Assembly (NCBI GenBank): GCA_028571685.1
Contig: CM053146.1
Span: 19,813,431-19,877,430, forward strand
Direction of reading: 5' to 3'
From: Heterohyrax brucei
Lineage: Eukaryota > Chordata > Mammalia > Hyracoidea > Procaviidae
Length of the DNA stretch: 64,000 nucleotides
Shown here piece after piece: positions 1-12,721 of the stretch. Each line of letters starts with the position of its first letter. Position 1 is the stretch's first letter. A model generated the notes under the pieces. The model was not told where the DNA came from. It ran no database searches and saw only the letters and a program-made list of their open reading frames with translations. The position numbers were made by a program, and so were the translations under genes.

Positions 1-692
1 CCTAGGGTCTTCAAAGCCAGCAGACTGCCATCTAAGGAATATCAACTGGTCCAAACCCACTTGGAGCAGATGAAAACCAAGAACATCAAAGACATGAGGA
101 AGATATAAGCCCAGGAGACAGAAGGGTCCACATGACTGGGTGGTTAGCACGAAACCGGAAGAGCTAGCAGGTGCCTGGCTACCACCAATGACCGCCCTGA
201 CAGGGAGCAGAATGTAGAGGTCCTGATGGAGGAGGAGGAGAAGGGGTGCGCAGATCCAGAACTCTACTAGCAAGACTAGACTTGACAGTGACATCCTGGA
301 GAGTCCCCTGACAACACGGCCTCTGAACTTGGCTGCTAGCCCAGAACTGAAACCAGTACTGAAGCCAACTGTTAAAACAAAAATTAGACTGGACTATAAG
401 ACACACTGTGACACAGGTGGTGTGAGTACTCCTTAGTTTAAACATGTGTGAGGTTGTCTGACTAGCTCCTCTCTAGAGGTGAGAGGGGTGGGTAGAGAGC
501 AGGGGACAAGTGTTGGCTGGATGAACACCAGAAGCACAGGGCGGAAAGGAAGAATATGCTGTCATAGAGTGAGGAGAGCAGATAGAGCTGCACAGAGGCA
601 TGTGTTCGGGATTTTATATGGCCAATTGACTTGGACTGTCAACTTTCACTTAATCACAATAAAAATAAAATTAAAAAATACATATTCCTATA
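1..692 (+). mobile_element. L1 LINE, 3' untranslated end (5' part outside window)
   Basis: The segment follows the same order of landmarks as the L1 3' ends at 18.4, 54.5 and 59.6 kb. These are a GGGTCTTCAAAGCC core at about 5, a 'ggaagaatatgctgtca' block near 548, and an A-rich 3' end (AATAAAAATAAAATT...) at about 658-690. No ORF2 remnant is visible. The element runs off the left edge, so its 5' limit and target-site duplication cannot be judged. Of the copies here it is closest to the one at 54551-54976, which suggests the same L1 subfamily. Family assignment is by comparison inside the window and from general knowledge of L1 3' ends. Confidence 0.7.
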
Positions 693-726
693 GTTAGAAC
701 AATGAAAAAAAATTTCGTAAGTCCAG

Positions 727-1281
727 TGCCATGGACTGAATTACGCGCCCCCAAAAATGTATGTAGCAACATGGCTGCATCATGATTCACAGTATTGTGT
801 GACTGTCCTCTATTTTGTGATTTTAATTTTCCTACGTGTTGTAAATCCCAATCTCTGCCTGTAGTTTGTGGGACAGGATTGGATTATGTTAAAGAGGATT
901 AAGATGGGACTGTAACATCCTTACTAAGGTCACATTTCTGATTCGATGTAAAGGAAGTTTCTCTGGAGTTTGGCCTGCACCACCTTTTATCTTGCTAGAG
1001 ATGAAAGGAAAGCCAGCAGAGAGACCGCACCTCAAACTACCAAGAAAGCAGTGCCAGGAGCATGGCCCATTCTCTGGACCTCAGGTTCCTGCGATGAGAT
1101 GCTCCCAGACCAAGGGAAGACTGATGCATCTCAAGGACCTTCTTACAGAGCCAACAGAGAAAGAAAACCATCCACTGGAGCTGGCACCCTGACTTCGGAC
1201 TTCAGCCTACTGGACTGTGAGAGAATAAAATTCTCTTTGTTAAAGCCGTTTCTGTTATAGCAGCACTAGGTGACTAAGACA
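727..1281 (+). mobile_element. MaLR-type (MLT/MST-like) solitary LTR
   Basis: This is about 555 bp starting with TG (TGCCATGGACTGAATT) and ending with CA (GGTGACTAAGACA), the termini expected of an LTR. The start matches the mammalian MaLR pattern 'catggactgaatt...ccccaaaa'. The 3' part carries the typical 'GGACTGTGAGAGAATAAA' block at about 1213, which holds the AATAAA polyadenylation signal, then 'TTATAGCAGCACTAGGTGACTAAGACA'-like sequence. No internal retroviral sequence adjoins it, so it is read as a solitary LTR. A clear target duplication is not visible, consistent with great age. Confidence 0.75.
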
Positions 1282-4100
1282 CCCTGTTACATGTATGAGT
1301 AAACCTTCAAGAGCTAACTTACTTTTGAATCCTCTGATGGTGCTCTAGTCAGAGCTGTCATTATTACCCAACTACAGTGATGCTTTCAATCATGCAGTTT
1401 CTTCCTCACATGCTACAAGCCCGTGCTCTGGTTTTCACCGCTGCCAGTGTTTTATATTCACTGATTTGTCAAATTTACAATTCTGTGGTGATTAGCAGGG
1501 GTGGTACCATGCATTATTGCCCTGGCGACACCAAGCCCAGTGACACCACTGACTAAGGTCTCAAACTGCAGAGCCAAGAACCCATCAGGCTAGCCTGACC
1601 TTACTGTTTATGATCTCCTACTGCCCATACCACCTCCCTGAGCTCCTCAGTTCACGTGACTATAGCCTTCTGTTTGCAGGTGCAGACTGTCTCTCTCGTT
1701 TCTGAGATGTGCCCTGCCCCTGGCCTTGTCTGCTCACTCTCCTGAGGCAGCCTCTGCACCCTCCTACTCCACGGCTCCTCCATGAATCTGCCACATTCTA
1801 GGGTGGCAGAAGCATGAGGACTCCGGAGTCAAAGGCCAGGGTATGAGTCTGCTTTGTCCACACCAATGTCAGTGAGTCTGAAGACAGCACACCGGCCACT
1901 CTCTGGGCTGCGTGAGGTGCCGAGCGGGCAGAAGAAAGCCATCACCCCAGCATTTTCTGGTAAGACTGGTGTATCCAGACTGAGGCACCACAGCTGCACT
2001 GAAGGCTACAAGGTCACCAAGGGTCAATCAGCTCCAGACAGGCCTAACAATAGCAAGCATAACTCACTCCAGTCCAGCCAGGCCAGCACAAACCTCTAAA
2101 CCCTAAATGTTATGACTTGGAAGACGTGACCAAGCCACAAGAGGGAGGACTGGGCAAGAAAGCAAGACATACTCAGACTCTATCCACAGAGTGACTCGTG
2201 TCTGGAAAACAGGCGTTATCACTGTGACAGATGCCATCTGGATTCCAGTTAGAGCGTTTTTCCTGCTGTTCCTCAATGTTGTCTCCACATCAGCATCTTC
2301 TCACTTATTTCCCCTATCTCCTCAGGCCTGCATTCGCGTATGCAAAAGCCAGACAGTGAATTCCATCTCAACGTCCACACTCTGGTGGAGGCAGAGTTTT
2401 GCTGGGTCTTCACGACCCACCTCACCCCTGTGGTCTTTGCTAGGTGCGATGGAGTCGGTCCTGACTTATGGCAGTCCACTGCACAGCAAACAAAACACTG
2501 TCTAGTCCTGACTCACCCTATGACTGGGGATTGGACTGCTGGGATCCACACGGTTTTCAATGCACATGAGGTGCACCAGCCCAGAATGGAAAAGGAGGCT
2601 CCTGCATGAAAGCTGAGAATTCTACCTTGAACCACCACTGGCCCCATCAGACAAGCCCTAGTGGGCCCTGATGGAAGGAAGACAGCTGCAAGTTCTTGTC
2701 GGAGCTACGACCAAGAGAGAAGAAAGGTCCGGACACGCCACTCCCTTCTGCCTGCACTCCTAGCCTGGCATGGATACAGACCACCAGGACACAGGGCCCA
2801 CCCCAAGGCTCTGTTACCTTACTCACCCACCACCTGACCCCCTCTCACGCCCTCACAGCTCTGGTGCTAGATGCGGCTCCGCCGGTTGCCCCCTGACACT
2901 CTCACTCACCACACAATTAGTAAGCACCTGCTGGACACCCCACTTGAGTGCTCTGCAGATGACTGCTTTATACCTATAGGGTCACTGAATAACAACTATC
3001 TTCGGCTACTTTTACTGCCGTTTGCTGCACGAACCAACAGTGAACAAATGAAAGCACTACAGCTCTTAATTTCCTCAGGAGACACAAAGGTGGGCAAACT
3101 AGAAATAACTTTTTATTGAGAAGCATCTAAACACTCTTAGGGAAACTGTGGTTTTAGGCCCTGAGTCAGATGTTCTAAACCAGGCCAACACTCAAAATAT
3201 TTGTTTAGCACAGGACTCCTCAGATTCTTCAACAGTGCAACATGCACATTTAAAACCCAGGAAAGTCACAGAGCCCTTGGCTTCTCCCAGGTTCACATGA
3301 GTCCTGGGCCTTTTCTGCCCACAGCAGCTTTTACAATGTGGTGGCTGCAAAAGCAAACACTGGGGAACCTCTTCCTCCTCTTTTCCCTCCCACTGCAAGT
3401 ACACAAGGACGTCACGCTGGGCTCACTCAGACAAGGGTCCACAGCTCACATGCCAGCAGTGTGACTCAAGCCCCTCACTTCCACACAGAAAAATGCACTG
3501 GTGTGTTGCAGTTGAATTAGGGTGACATTATGAAAAGACCAAGTTGGCAGAAATCAGTGTGTGTTTGTTTTAATTAAAACAATGACATAAATACCTGCAG
3601 TACACCCATTGTTAGTAATAAAATCACTGAAGACACATCTCACAAGTGTTCAATCAACTGGAGGCAAGAATGTAGGGTCTCCTCTGAGCTGTCTCGCAGG
3701 CCTATGACGTCCCCTCCCTGGTACCTCCTTGTCAGCACCACAGCAGGTAGGTATGGCATCACTCCGCCCTGGCTAACTGTTTATTCAGACAGGAGCACAC
3801 AAGTCAGTTCTGGCACCCACTAGGCACAAAGGTACTGTGCTCCCTGAAGTCCTCAGGGTCTGCAGACATGTCCACGTGACACACAGAGTATATAGATTTC
3901 CTAGAGAATCCAAGAGCTTCTGCTCGGCACAGAACACTGGGAACATGGAGGGTCCTTGTCCAAAAGGTGGCTTTACTTGGGACATGGAAGGGCAGAGTTC
4001 TTAGAGCAAGACATCCCCACAGTTCCACGAGACGATGTCACTGGACTCACTGACTGTGCTGTTCTCCTTGATCTTCTAATTTGTCCCTTCTGGTGAAGGG
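1282..4100. other. Single-copy-like DNA, no gene recognised
   Basis: No exon, RNA gene or young repeat is recognised here. Open frames are short and lack family resemblance. A weak, degenerate match to the RTE/SINE-type 3' region (minus strand) lies at about 2445-2580, with 'caaacaaaacactgtctagtcc' resembling the better copies at 35.05 and 58.65 kb. The remainder shows ordinary GC-moderate intergenic or intronic composition. Confidence 0.4.
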
Positions 4101-4268
4101 AGAAATCCTAGTGAGCACAGTGGTTAAGAGCTCAGCTGTTAAGCAAAAGGTCAGCAGTTCAAATCTACGAGCAGCTCCCTGGAAACACTGTGGAACAGTC
4201 CTACCCTATCTTATATGGTCACTACGACAGCAACTGACAGCAACGGGTTTGATTTGGTTTTTGGAGTA
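4101..4268 (+). mobile_element. AfroSINE (tRNA-derived SINE)
   Basis: The tRNA-like head (GAGCACAGTGGTTAAGAG), the 'AAAGGTCAGCAGTTCAAATC' body and the tail 'CAACGGGTTTGATTTGG' are all present in order, so the copy is near full length. It is one of the few lineage-specific insertions in the first 8 kb. AfroSINEs are known only from Afrotheria, so this family is the main clue to the host. Confidence 0.85.
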
Positions 4269-7200
4269 GAGAAGCAAATCTCTTCCCAGAGGCTGCTTTC
4301 TGGCTGAGTGAGGGAAAAGGTCATCCAGGCTGGGACACGCAGAGGTGACCAGCAATCATTCTGCTCCACGGAGCACCAGCCCTTGCACCACCCCCTTCCA
4401 GTGTCTCTGCTATGCACTACGTTGCCCTCTGGGCTGGCAGAAGACCCTCCTCAGGAAGGGAGGGTCCTGGGGCCCCTGGAGAAGGGGCTTGTCATTCCTG
4501 CCTCCATTTGGTATTCTACAATGGCAGTGTGGGCAAGGGAGGCAGACTCCTGCTCTTGCTTAGAAAGCACTACTCTACACTGAGGTCAAGGTGTGCAAGG
4601 GAGGCAAGGGCTGGTCAGGAACAGGGACTTTCTTTAAAGTACCTCTTGGGCCCTGAGGACAGAGGTGGGGTCTTTGGTCCCTACAATGCCACTTTTACTC
4701 CGATACAGACTAAAATGACAGGGTCAACTTGAGCCCTCCAGTACCAGAGGAAGCACTGGCATTGTCAGGAACAATGATCCCTGCCTAGGACCCAGAGGAG
4801 AGTAAGAACCAGGCTCTGGGGCTTAAGTGGCAGTTTTGGGGTACCAGGATCCACTGGTTGGGGCCAAGGGGAATATAATGCACAGCCCTCACCACATAAA
4901 AGCACGTCTAGGCAAGCTCCAGGCACTCCACTCCCATCCTCAAGCCCAACGCCCATCAGCTCTGCAAAGCCCCTCAAGCAGTGGTGCTGCCAAAAGGCTG
5001 CCAGCCTGGCACATACAGGTCAGAAGTACCCGTACCACACCTGCTCAGGGACACATCAAGCAGCCAGAATCTCAGCAAGGTCTGTGTCATATGCCCTTGG
5101 GGCTGGAACTAGGTCTGCCTGGCCCACATTAGCTTTCATGCCAGGAAAAAAACAACACAGGCAGGAAGCTAGACAAGCAAATAAAACAATCGGCATGGGC
5201 CTGGGGAAGATGGCAGGAGTGAGATCAGGCTTGGGGACTTCCTCCAGCTGGACCTGGCCTGAGCTGATCAGAGGGACAGAGAGAAGAGAAGGCCTCAGGA
5301 GCAATACAGCCAGCGGTATCCATGCTTCTTGATGTAAATAGTCTAAACTCAGTGCCGACATCCCTGGATCTGGGGTTCCTACCAGCCCAGGGCTACTTCT
5401 CTGCTTCTTTCTGTCACTTACCTCCACTTCCTACCTAAGCCCCACTGCCAGGACAGCTCCCAAAGCTTTTTCTGATGGCTCAGGGCCTGCATGAAGCCCT
5501 CCTCCTTCCTACCCAGCTCCTTCTGAGCTGCACAAGGGCTGTCTCAACCCACGGGGATTGCACAAGAGGACATTCAGGGTCAGGAGGAACTTCCCAGGAC
5601 AGGATTTAGAAAAGTATGCCTAACAAAGGGGAATTAAAGGGCAAAAGTCCACAAGGACCTGGATATCATCGGTTTTAGTATTTGCAAAGAGAGGGATGCA
5701 GAACTTTAGGGCATGAGAACAGAACAAAAAAGATGGGTGAGGTCCAGAAAACTGCCAAGACAGAAAGGCTGACTGTTGTGGTCAGAGATGACCAAGGCAC
5801 AGTGGCCTAGAACCTGGGAGGGCATGAGATGCTGGGCCAGTGGGAAGCAGGTGGGTGCCATGTCACAGAAACAAGCCATCAAGGAGCTTGGGTAATGATT
5901 AAAACGCAACTCCCTCCCAAGGGTAACATGGACATGACACCATACACAGTTTCCCAAATCTCATAATGCAACTTCCATAGGTTACCCAGGCCCCAGAGAA
6001 GGGACTCCACTCTACCTCCCTTTACTGGGAAAGCCTCACCTCTTCTGAAGCTTGGAATATTTCATCTCCCAGCTCTCCCATCAAAGACATGGTAATGTCC
6101 TCTGGGAGGCCCTAAACACTGTCTTGGACCCCACTCCAGGCTACCCTACCCAGCCTGGCATCCCAAGGAAGACCCAGTCCCAGGGTGAAGCAGTCTCTAG
6201 AAAGTCATAAGCAGGGAGGGGCCTTGAGACAATCTAGCACCATCCCTTCACCCCGGCACCACCCAAGAAAAATGCAACCAGAGGGCCCCCAAAGGCCAGG
6301 AGGGACACCCTGACAACTGAACCACAGTGCACTTCCAGGGTCTCCATCAGGGTCTCCCCTACTGACGGCCCAGCTTTCCTCTGCCCTCACTGGATGCCCG
6401 CAGAGCGAATGGCACCTGTGCACACGGAAAGGAAATTAGCCTACGTGGTAAGTATGGGGAGCCCCATAAACAGTCAAGCTTGAAGAATCCCAACCCACTG
6501 CGTCCTTTGCCTCCCTCCTTTCTCCAGAGGAGGAAAGGCCAACTGGGCCCTGGCCTTGGCTCAAGCTGTGTCCACTGCCTGGCCTCTGTGTGTCCCCTCT
6601 GCACAATGAGAAGACTGGAGTAGCAGTCTCTACAGCATGCCTCTCCATCCGGGCTTCTGAATCCACACAGTGGCCCAGCAGGCCTGGTTGGCTTGTGACC
6701 AGCCAGCTTCCCTAAGCCCACCCACAGCCTCTCCCCAGGCCAAGGAAGCCTGGAGCAGCAATCCTGGCCCCCAGGGTGATTTACTGCCTCCTCCAGCTAC
6801 CCCTCCCAAGGCTGCCGAAGCCGAAGCCGACTTAGGAAGTTAAAGGAGTCCTACATCTGGGCCTTGGGCCTCGCCCCTTGCCTCAGCTCCTCCTGAGCAC
6901 ACAGGCAAGCAGGCAGGCCAGAGGCTCAGACCAAACATCTGGGCCTAGTAACCGGCACTCCATCCTGGGAGGGAGAGACAAAGCCCAGGGATCCTGTGGT
7001 CTGGTTGGAGAGGCCAGTTCACACAGGGAAGCCAGCACAGCACACACCAGCCCTTCCCATTTCCGTTTTCCCCTTTTCTGTTCATGACAACATCTTGAAC
7101 CAGTGCCTTCGCTGGCAGGCCCAAGCTCTCCGGGGTTTTCTGCTCTGATGTGGCTCCCACGCTCGGCTGCTGACATTGAGTACTGTGCTGGGAGTAAAGC

Positions 7201-8040
7201 ATAATCCTCCGGCCCACACAAATGTTCTTTCTACCAGGCCTGGCTCCCTCTGGGCAAGACTGCTGGAACAACTGGTAACTCGTTTCTGCCTCCTCCAGCA
7301 TCCAACCCTTCCCTAGGCCACCCCTGTGAGTGTCCTCTGGCCATGCCAGACTCTCCTGGCAGGCCATAAGCACATGCAGTGAGAAGACTAGACTGCTGCG
7401 GAACATTGCTACCCCATTTGAAATTGGGAAGCTTCTCTCAATCAGAAAAAGACAAACTAGAACTACACTGAAAGGAACTTCTGCTTCCCTTCAAGATGGA
7501 GCCTCAGGGACCAGATTTAGAGCTTCCTACCCCAGACAGCCAAATAACCAGACAAACTATGTGAAACAATGGGCTTTCAAGACACTTAACATCAAACAGG
7601 GAAGGGACAGTGATTCTTGAGGGACGGGAGCAAGTGAAGTAAACTCGCACTGACCATCATACTGTCCTGAAAAAGGTTCCAGGCACAGTGCAGGCGGGTG
7701 TAACCCATATGGGAGCTAGTAGGATGTCTGAGCTCAGGAGACAAAACTGAGAGCCAGGGGAGACAGGTACAGCCAGAAGTCACACGACAGAGTACCAGAA
7801 AGGAAAGGGCTGCACAGAGAACCTGGAGGTCTGAAGGGATTCCTCCCGGCATACTTCAGAGGATAATCAGCACAGTTAGTCCTTTCCTCAGGCCAAGGAA
7901 ACAACCAGCCAAAAGGAGTAGAGAGAGCAGTGCCCTGCCTACAGGGAGTCAGTCCTTGTTTCCATCAACCAGACTAGAATACCTGGGCAACAGGTAGAGT
8001 ACTCAGATTTTGCGTCAAGAGAGAGGTATAATTTTTTAAA
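4269..8040. other. GC-rich single-copy-like DNA, no gene recognised
   Basis: This is about 3.8 kb without recognisable transposons, moderately GC-rich and rich in CAGG/CCTGG-type sequence. Open frames up to about 150 codons occur on both strands (for example 5056-5427 and 6945-7406, minus), but none shows a domain, biased codon pattern or known protein. A good minus-strand donor-like match (GAGGTAAGTGA) lies near 5415-5425. No convincing exon accompanies it. The stretch may be intronic or regulatory. Confidence 0.35.
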
Positions 8041-8043
8041 ATA

Positions 8044-8215
8044 AGTTGCTGCCAAGGTGACTCTCATCTATGGTGACCCGAGAGGAATCAGAGTGGAACT
8101 ACGTTCCCTATGGTTTCCAGTTGCTGATATTCTGGAAGTAGATCATCAAGACTTTCTTTGACGCAGCTCTGGGCAAACTCAAATCTTCAATCTTTGAGAT
8201 GCCTAAATTCACCTG
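8044..8215 (-). mobile_element. AfroSINE-related repeat, diverged
   Basis: On the minus strand the copy keeps the order tail-to-head seen in longer family members: 'CATCTATGGTGACCC', 'CTATGGTTTCCAGTTGCTGATATTC', 'GAAGTAGATCATCAAGAC'. The tRNA-like head end is too decayed to place. It belongs to the longer-bodied variant also seen at 36660, 60650 and 63183. Confidence 0.6.
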
Positions 8216-8337
8216 ACTCTGGTCTCATCTAACAAATCTTCAAAGAAAGACCTAAAAGGATTAAACTATGTCCCAAAAAGAAATCAAGAATATTTATAGG
8301 AAAACAAAAGTATTCAATACCTAAAAATATAAAATTT

Positions 8338-8490
8338 AAAGTACCTGGAGCTACGGCTGCTAACAAAAGGTTAGTAGTTTGAATCCACTAACCATGCTTT
8401 GGACATTCTATAGGCCAGTTCTACTCTGTCTTATAGGGTCACTACGAGTTGAACCTGACTTCATGGCAACAGGTTTGGTTTTAGTTTAGG
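8338..8490 (+). mobile_element. AfroSINE, head partly lost
   Basis: The body 'CTAACAAAAGGTTAGTAGTTTGAATCC' and tail 'TATAGGGTCACTACGAGTTG ... GGCAACAGGTTTGGTTTT' are clear. The first part of the tRNA-like head is missing or decayed (CCTGGAGCTACGGCTGCTAAC). Confidence 0.8.
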
Positions 8491-8985
8491 GAATCCATCA
8501 AAGATTATCAGGCATACCAAAAAGCAGGAAAATGTGAACCCTAATTAGGAAAACAATCATTCAAAACCAACCTAATACAGGCACAGATGTTAGAATTAAC
8601 ACAAAAGAGTATTAAAATACAGTTGTTATAACTATATTCTGTAAGTTCAGAAAAGGTAGTAGAAACAGCTAAGATGGGGGGAAAAAAACAGACCCAACTT
8701 GAACTTCTAGAGATTAAAAACACATTGTGTGAGATTCATGGCAGGTTACACACTGCAGAAGAGGAGATGTATGAGCGGAAAGAAACAGTGATAAAAACGA
8801 TCCAATATGAAAAGAGTGAAACTGAAAAAAAGAAAAGCACCACTGAGCTGAGCTACGACATAACTTGAAGCTACCAAATACGAGTTTAAGTGGAGTCTCT
8901 GAAGAAGAAGCGGAGGGCAACAGGGAGAAAAAGAAATACCTGAAGCAATAACAGCCAAAAACGTTTGATAAAAACTATGAAAACA

Positions 8986-9165
8986 CAAGTCAAACCAAAC
9001 CCACTGCCATCAAGTTGATTCCAAATCACCACGATCCTATTAGGACACGGCAGAATTGCCCTGCAGGGTTTCCACGGAGCAGCTGGTAGATTTAAACTGC
9101 TGATCTTTGGGGTTAGCAGCCAAGCTCGTACCTACTCTGCTACCACGACTCTGAAAATTATAAAC
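8986..9165 (-). mobile_element. AfroSINE inserted in old L1
   Basis: On the minus strand the tail end (AAACCCACTGCCATCAAG, TTGATTCCAAATCACC) comes first and the decayed tRNA-like head last. 'GCAGGGTTTCCACGGAGCAGCTGG' is the family's central block. It interrupts the surrounding L1. Confidence 0.8.
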
Positions 9166-10898
9166 CTATAGAAAATTTTAAAAATCTGCTAGAAAAAGAA
9201 AGACAAGAGACAAAGCCATTTCACAATAATGTTAAGGCTCAATTCAGCAAGAGGATATTGCAATCCCAAATGCTTAATGACAGCTTCAAAATGTACAAAG
9301 CAAAAACAGAAAGTGCTGGTTTGCTATCTGAAAACCAGTCAATGCAGCTCACAATATTAACAAACTAAAAAAGAAAACTATATGATTATCTCAATAGATA
9401 ACCCAGACACATCTACATAATCTGGAAAGTCATATGACAAAAATCACCAATTCCTAATAAAAACTCTCAGCTAACTAGGAATAGATGGGAACGTCTTCAA
9501 CTTGATAAAAAATGTCACAAGAAACTGACAGCTAACACCACACTTAATGGTGAAAGACTGACTGCTCTTTCTCTAAAATCAAGAATAATCCAAGGAAGTT
9601 CTAGTCAACACTGTACTGAAGGTTCTAGCCAGTACAATTAGGAAGAAAATAAATCAAAAGCTTCCAGATTGTAAAAGCAAAATGGTCAATTCACAAATGA
9701 TATCATCACCTGTGTACAAAATACGATAAAATGCACACACAAAAAAATCAGAATACAAGACCACTGTACAAAACATTACATTTCTAAATATCAGCAACAA
9801 ACAACCAGAAGTTGAAATTTTAAAATACCATTTATAACAGCATCAGAAAGCATAAAATATTTCAAGACAATTCTGAAAAAAAAAAAGATATACTGTACCT
9901 ATACACAATAAAACACTGCTGGAAGAACTTAAAGAAGATTTAAATGGGGAGACATACCTTGTTCATGAGTCAAAACGCTCAGTACTACTAAGTTCTTCAC
10001 AAATTTATCTATATTCATTGTAATCCCAATCACAATCTCCAAAGTAAAATTTTCTGTAGAAATTGTAAAACTCTGAAGTTTAAATTTTACAACAAGCTGA
10101 TTCTCAAGCTCATATGAAAATTAAAAAAAAAAAAAACTTTGAAAGTGAAGAATAGAGTTGGAGGGCTAACGCCGTCTAATTTCAAGATTTATTATACAGA
10201 CAGAATAACCATGACATTATGGTGTTGGCATCAACTTAGACACAGATCTACGGGACAGACAAATAGTCCAAAAACAGGCGCATACACTGATGGAAAACAG
10301 ATACTTTAGACAAAGTTGCAAAGGCAGTTTAATGCAGAAAGAATAATCTTTTCAACAAATGGTGCAGAAGTAGTTAATTGGATATCCATACCCCAAACCA
10401 AAAAACCAACTGTTACCATACCTTACACTACATATAAATATTAACTCCATCCGGCTCTCAGCCCTAAACATGAAACCCAAACCAGGACTACTTCTAAAAA
10501 AAAAAAAAATAGGAGAAAAGTTTGTGACTTCAGGTTAGGCAAAGATTTCTTGATATGATACCAAAAACGTGACACATAAAAGCAAAAGCTAATCAGAGGT
10601 CATCAAAATCAGAGAATACTCTACATAAAGATACCATTAAAACAATGAAAACATAAAGCACAGCAGGATAAAAAATTCTTACACAGTATATAAATATATC
10701 TGATAAAGGACTTGTACCCAGAATATACAAAGAACTCTCAAAGATAAATAATATGAAAACAAAATACCCAAGTTAAAAAATAATTGGGCAACAGATTTTA
10801 TCAGACATTTTATCAAAAATCTATGGAAAAAGACATATGATTAATCAGTATAAAAACGCAAATCAAAATCACAATGAGATACTACTACACATCTACTA

Positions 10899-11060
10899 AA
10901 CCAAAAAAACTCATTGTCATCAAATTGATCTTGACTCATAGCAACCCTACAGACGAGTAGAACTGTCCCATAGAGTTTCCAAGGAGCGTCTGGTGGATTT
11001 GAGCTGCCGACCTTTTAGTTAGCAGCTGTAGCTCTTAACCACTAAGCCAGAATGGCAAAA
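10899..11060 (-). mobile_element. AfroSINE inserted in old L1
   Basis: This near-complete minus-strand copy has 'CATCAAATTGATCTTGACTC', 'AGAGTTTCCAAGGAGCGTCTGG' and the head complement 'CTCTTAACCACTAAGCC'. L1 sequence continues on both sides. Confidence 0.85.
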
Positions 11061-11690
11061 ATTTCAAGGTTTGACCATTTCAAGTATTAGCAAGGATGAA
11101 GCTGTAACTCCTGCATACTGCTGGTGGCACAACCACTTTACTAAGCAGCTTTGCAGTTTCTCAAAAAGTTAAACACTCAGATCTACGTACCAGACACACC
11201 TACTACATAATCCAGACAGTAGAACATCTGAGAGAAAAGAAGACTTGTCTCCATATGATGACTTACACTGACCACTCCCAGCCATTCTGTTTGCAAGCAC
11301 CCAATTCTGGCACAAACACAGCTGTTTACCAGAAGGTGACTGGATAAATAAATCGTCTTATATTCAGTGTAGTAACACTACTCAGCAATACACAGGAATG
11401 GAGGATTGATACATCCAGCAACACAGCTGAACCTCAAAACCATTGTCACATGAAAGAAACCAGATCAAAAGAGTACATCCTGCATAGTTCCATGTCCATA
11501 AAACTCCAGAAACACATACCATGGTAAGAGAAAGCAGGTAAGTGGTTGCCTGGGGAAGGGAAGGGGATGGAAAGACAGGAAGGATTACAAGAAGACATGA
11601 GGGAGTGATGAATATATTCACTATCTTGACTGTGGTGGTGCTTCGCCTACATAAGTGAAAACTTATCAACGTGTACATTTAAAAAAAAAC

Positions 11691-12395
11691 TACACCGAGA
11701 TGTAATTTTTCTTCCAGCTATGAGACTGACACAGATCAAAAAGCTTGATCACACTGTGCTGGAGGGACGCAGGCTAACAGGCACTCCCGTCACTTGCTTG
11801 TGGAAGTAACAATTTCTATGGAAAATGATATGGCAATATCTATCCAAATTACAAAACAACTACCCTTATACCTAGAAATTCTGCTTCTAGGAATGGAACT
11901 ACAAATTACACTCATTTATATGAAATGATGAACTATAAGATATTTCAATGCAGCATTGCTTACAGTAGCAAAAGACTAGAAACATCCTACAGGTCCATTA
12001 CGATAAACTTTGGTATAACTACACAGTGGTACACCTGGACAACATCGAGTATGAGGAAGCTTTTTACGTGCCAACACAGAGTGTGAATGTAAAATAAAAA
12101 GAAGCAAGCTACAATACAGGCCCCATAATATGCTTCCATCTGTGCACAGGAAGGGAAAAAAGAATGATACATTCATTTCCAAGTTACGTGCACAAAACTC
12201 ATTTCTGGAAGAATATATAAAACATTAATGTCTCTCAACGTCTCTGGGAAGAAAAACTACCTGATGGCTGGGCAACAGCAGTGGTAGGAAGAATATGCCT
12301 TCTGAAGTTACTAACCACGTGAATACGTTACTATGTTACTACTGAGTAAATAAATGTAAATAAAACTTAAAGATTAGTGAAAACTAAAAGGAGTA
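11691..12395 (+). mobile_element. Second old L1 fragment, 3' part
   Basis: After the A-run at about 11680 a new L1 3' segment starts. 'CAGCTATGAGACTGACACAGATCAAAAAGC' and 'ACAGGCACTCCCGTCACTTGCTTGTGGAAG' repeat the ORF2 C-terminal/3' landmarks already passed near 11080-11150, so this is a separate insertion rather than a continuation. The same landmarks occur at about 41630-41710 in another copy. It ends in 'AATAAATGTAAATAAAAC'. Confidence 0.65.
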
Positions 12396-12640
12396 AGTTT
12401 GATCTCTGTGTCCAGTCATGGATTATCTACCAGCCCATAGTACTATGGTGGCTTGCATATTGCTATCATGCTGGAAGCTACATCTTTGGTACATCAAATA
12501 CCAGCAGGGTCACCCAGGGTGGACAGGTTTCACCCAGACTTCCAGACTAAGAAAGACTTGGAAGAAAGGCCTGGCCACCTACTTCCCAAAATTAGTGAAT
12601 GAAAACCTTTACGGATTACAACAGAACATTGGCAGATCCA
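12396..12640 (+). mobile_element. tRNA-Gly-type SINE, body only, diverged
   Basis: The block 'TTGCTATCATGCTGGAAG ... TTTCACCCAGACTTCCAGACTAAGAAAGAC' followed by 'GAAGAAAGGCCTGGCCACC' matches the body of the better copy at 52105-52345. The tRNA-like head is not recognisable. It is a second, rarer SINE family in this window. Confidence 0.5.
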
Positions 12641-12721
12641 GGGCTGGAAGACAAGCCTCCTAGATCAAGGGCAGGGAGGGGGCTGGAGGATGGGACCACT
12701 GCAGTTGAGTCAAATGCTAAC

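Larger units (their letters stand above)
8491..11690 (+). mobile_element. Old L1 LINE (L1M-like), decayed
   Basis: From about 9180 onward the plus strand follows L1 ORF2 in order: 'AAGGCTCAATTCAGCAAGAGGATATTG', then 'AGGTTCTAGCCAGTACAATTAGGAAGAAAATAAA' near 9620 and AT-rich ORF2 sequence down to an A-run at about 11680. Stops and frameshifts are frequent and no long frame survives. The first 700 bp (8491-9180) may be ORF1 or linker of the same element but are much less certain. Two AfroSINEs (8986-9165 and 10899-11060) have inserted into it, so it is older than they are. Confidence 0.7.

Noticed and set aside
727-1281. Complete endogenous retrovirus
   Set aside because: Only LTR-like sequence is present. 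No gag, pol or env remnant adjoins it or the second LTR at 48579-49063, which is 47 kb away and in opposite orientation.
5056-5427. 123-codon minus-strand frame as a first coding exon
   Set aside because: The donor-like site lies at its very start, so the frame would lie downstream in the intron. There is no supporting homology.
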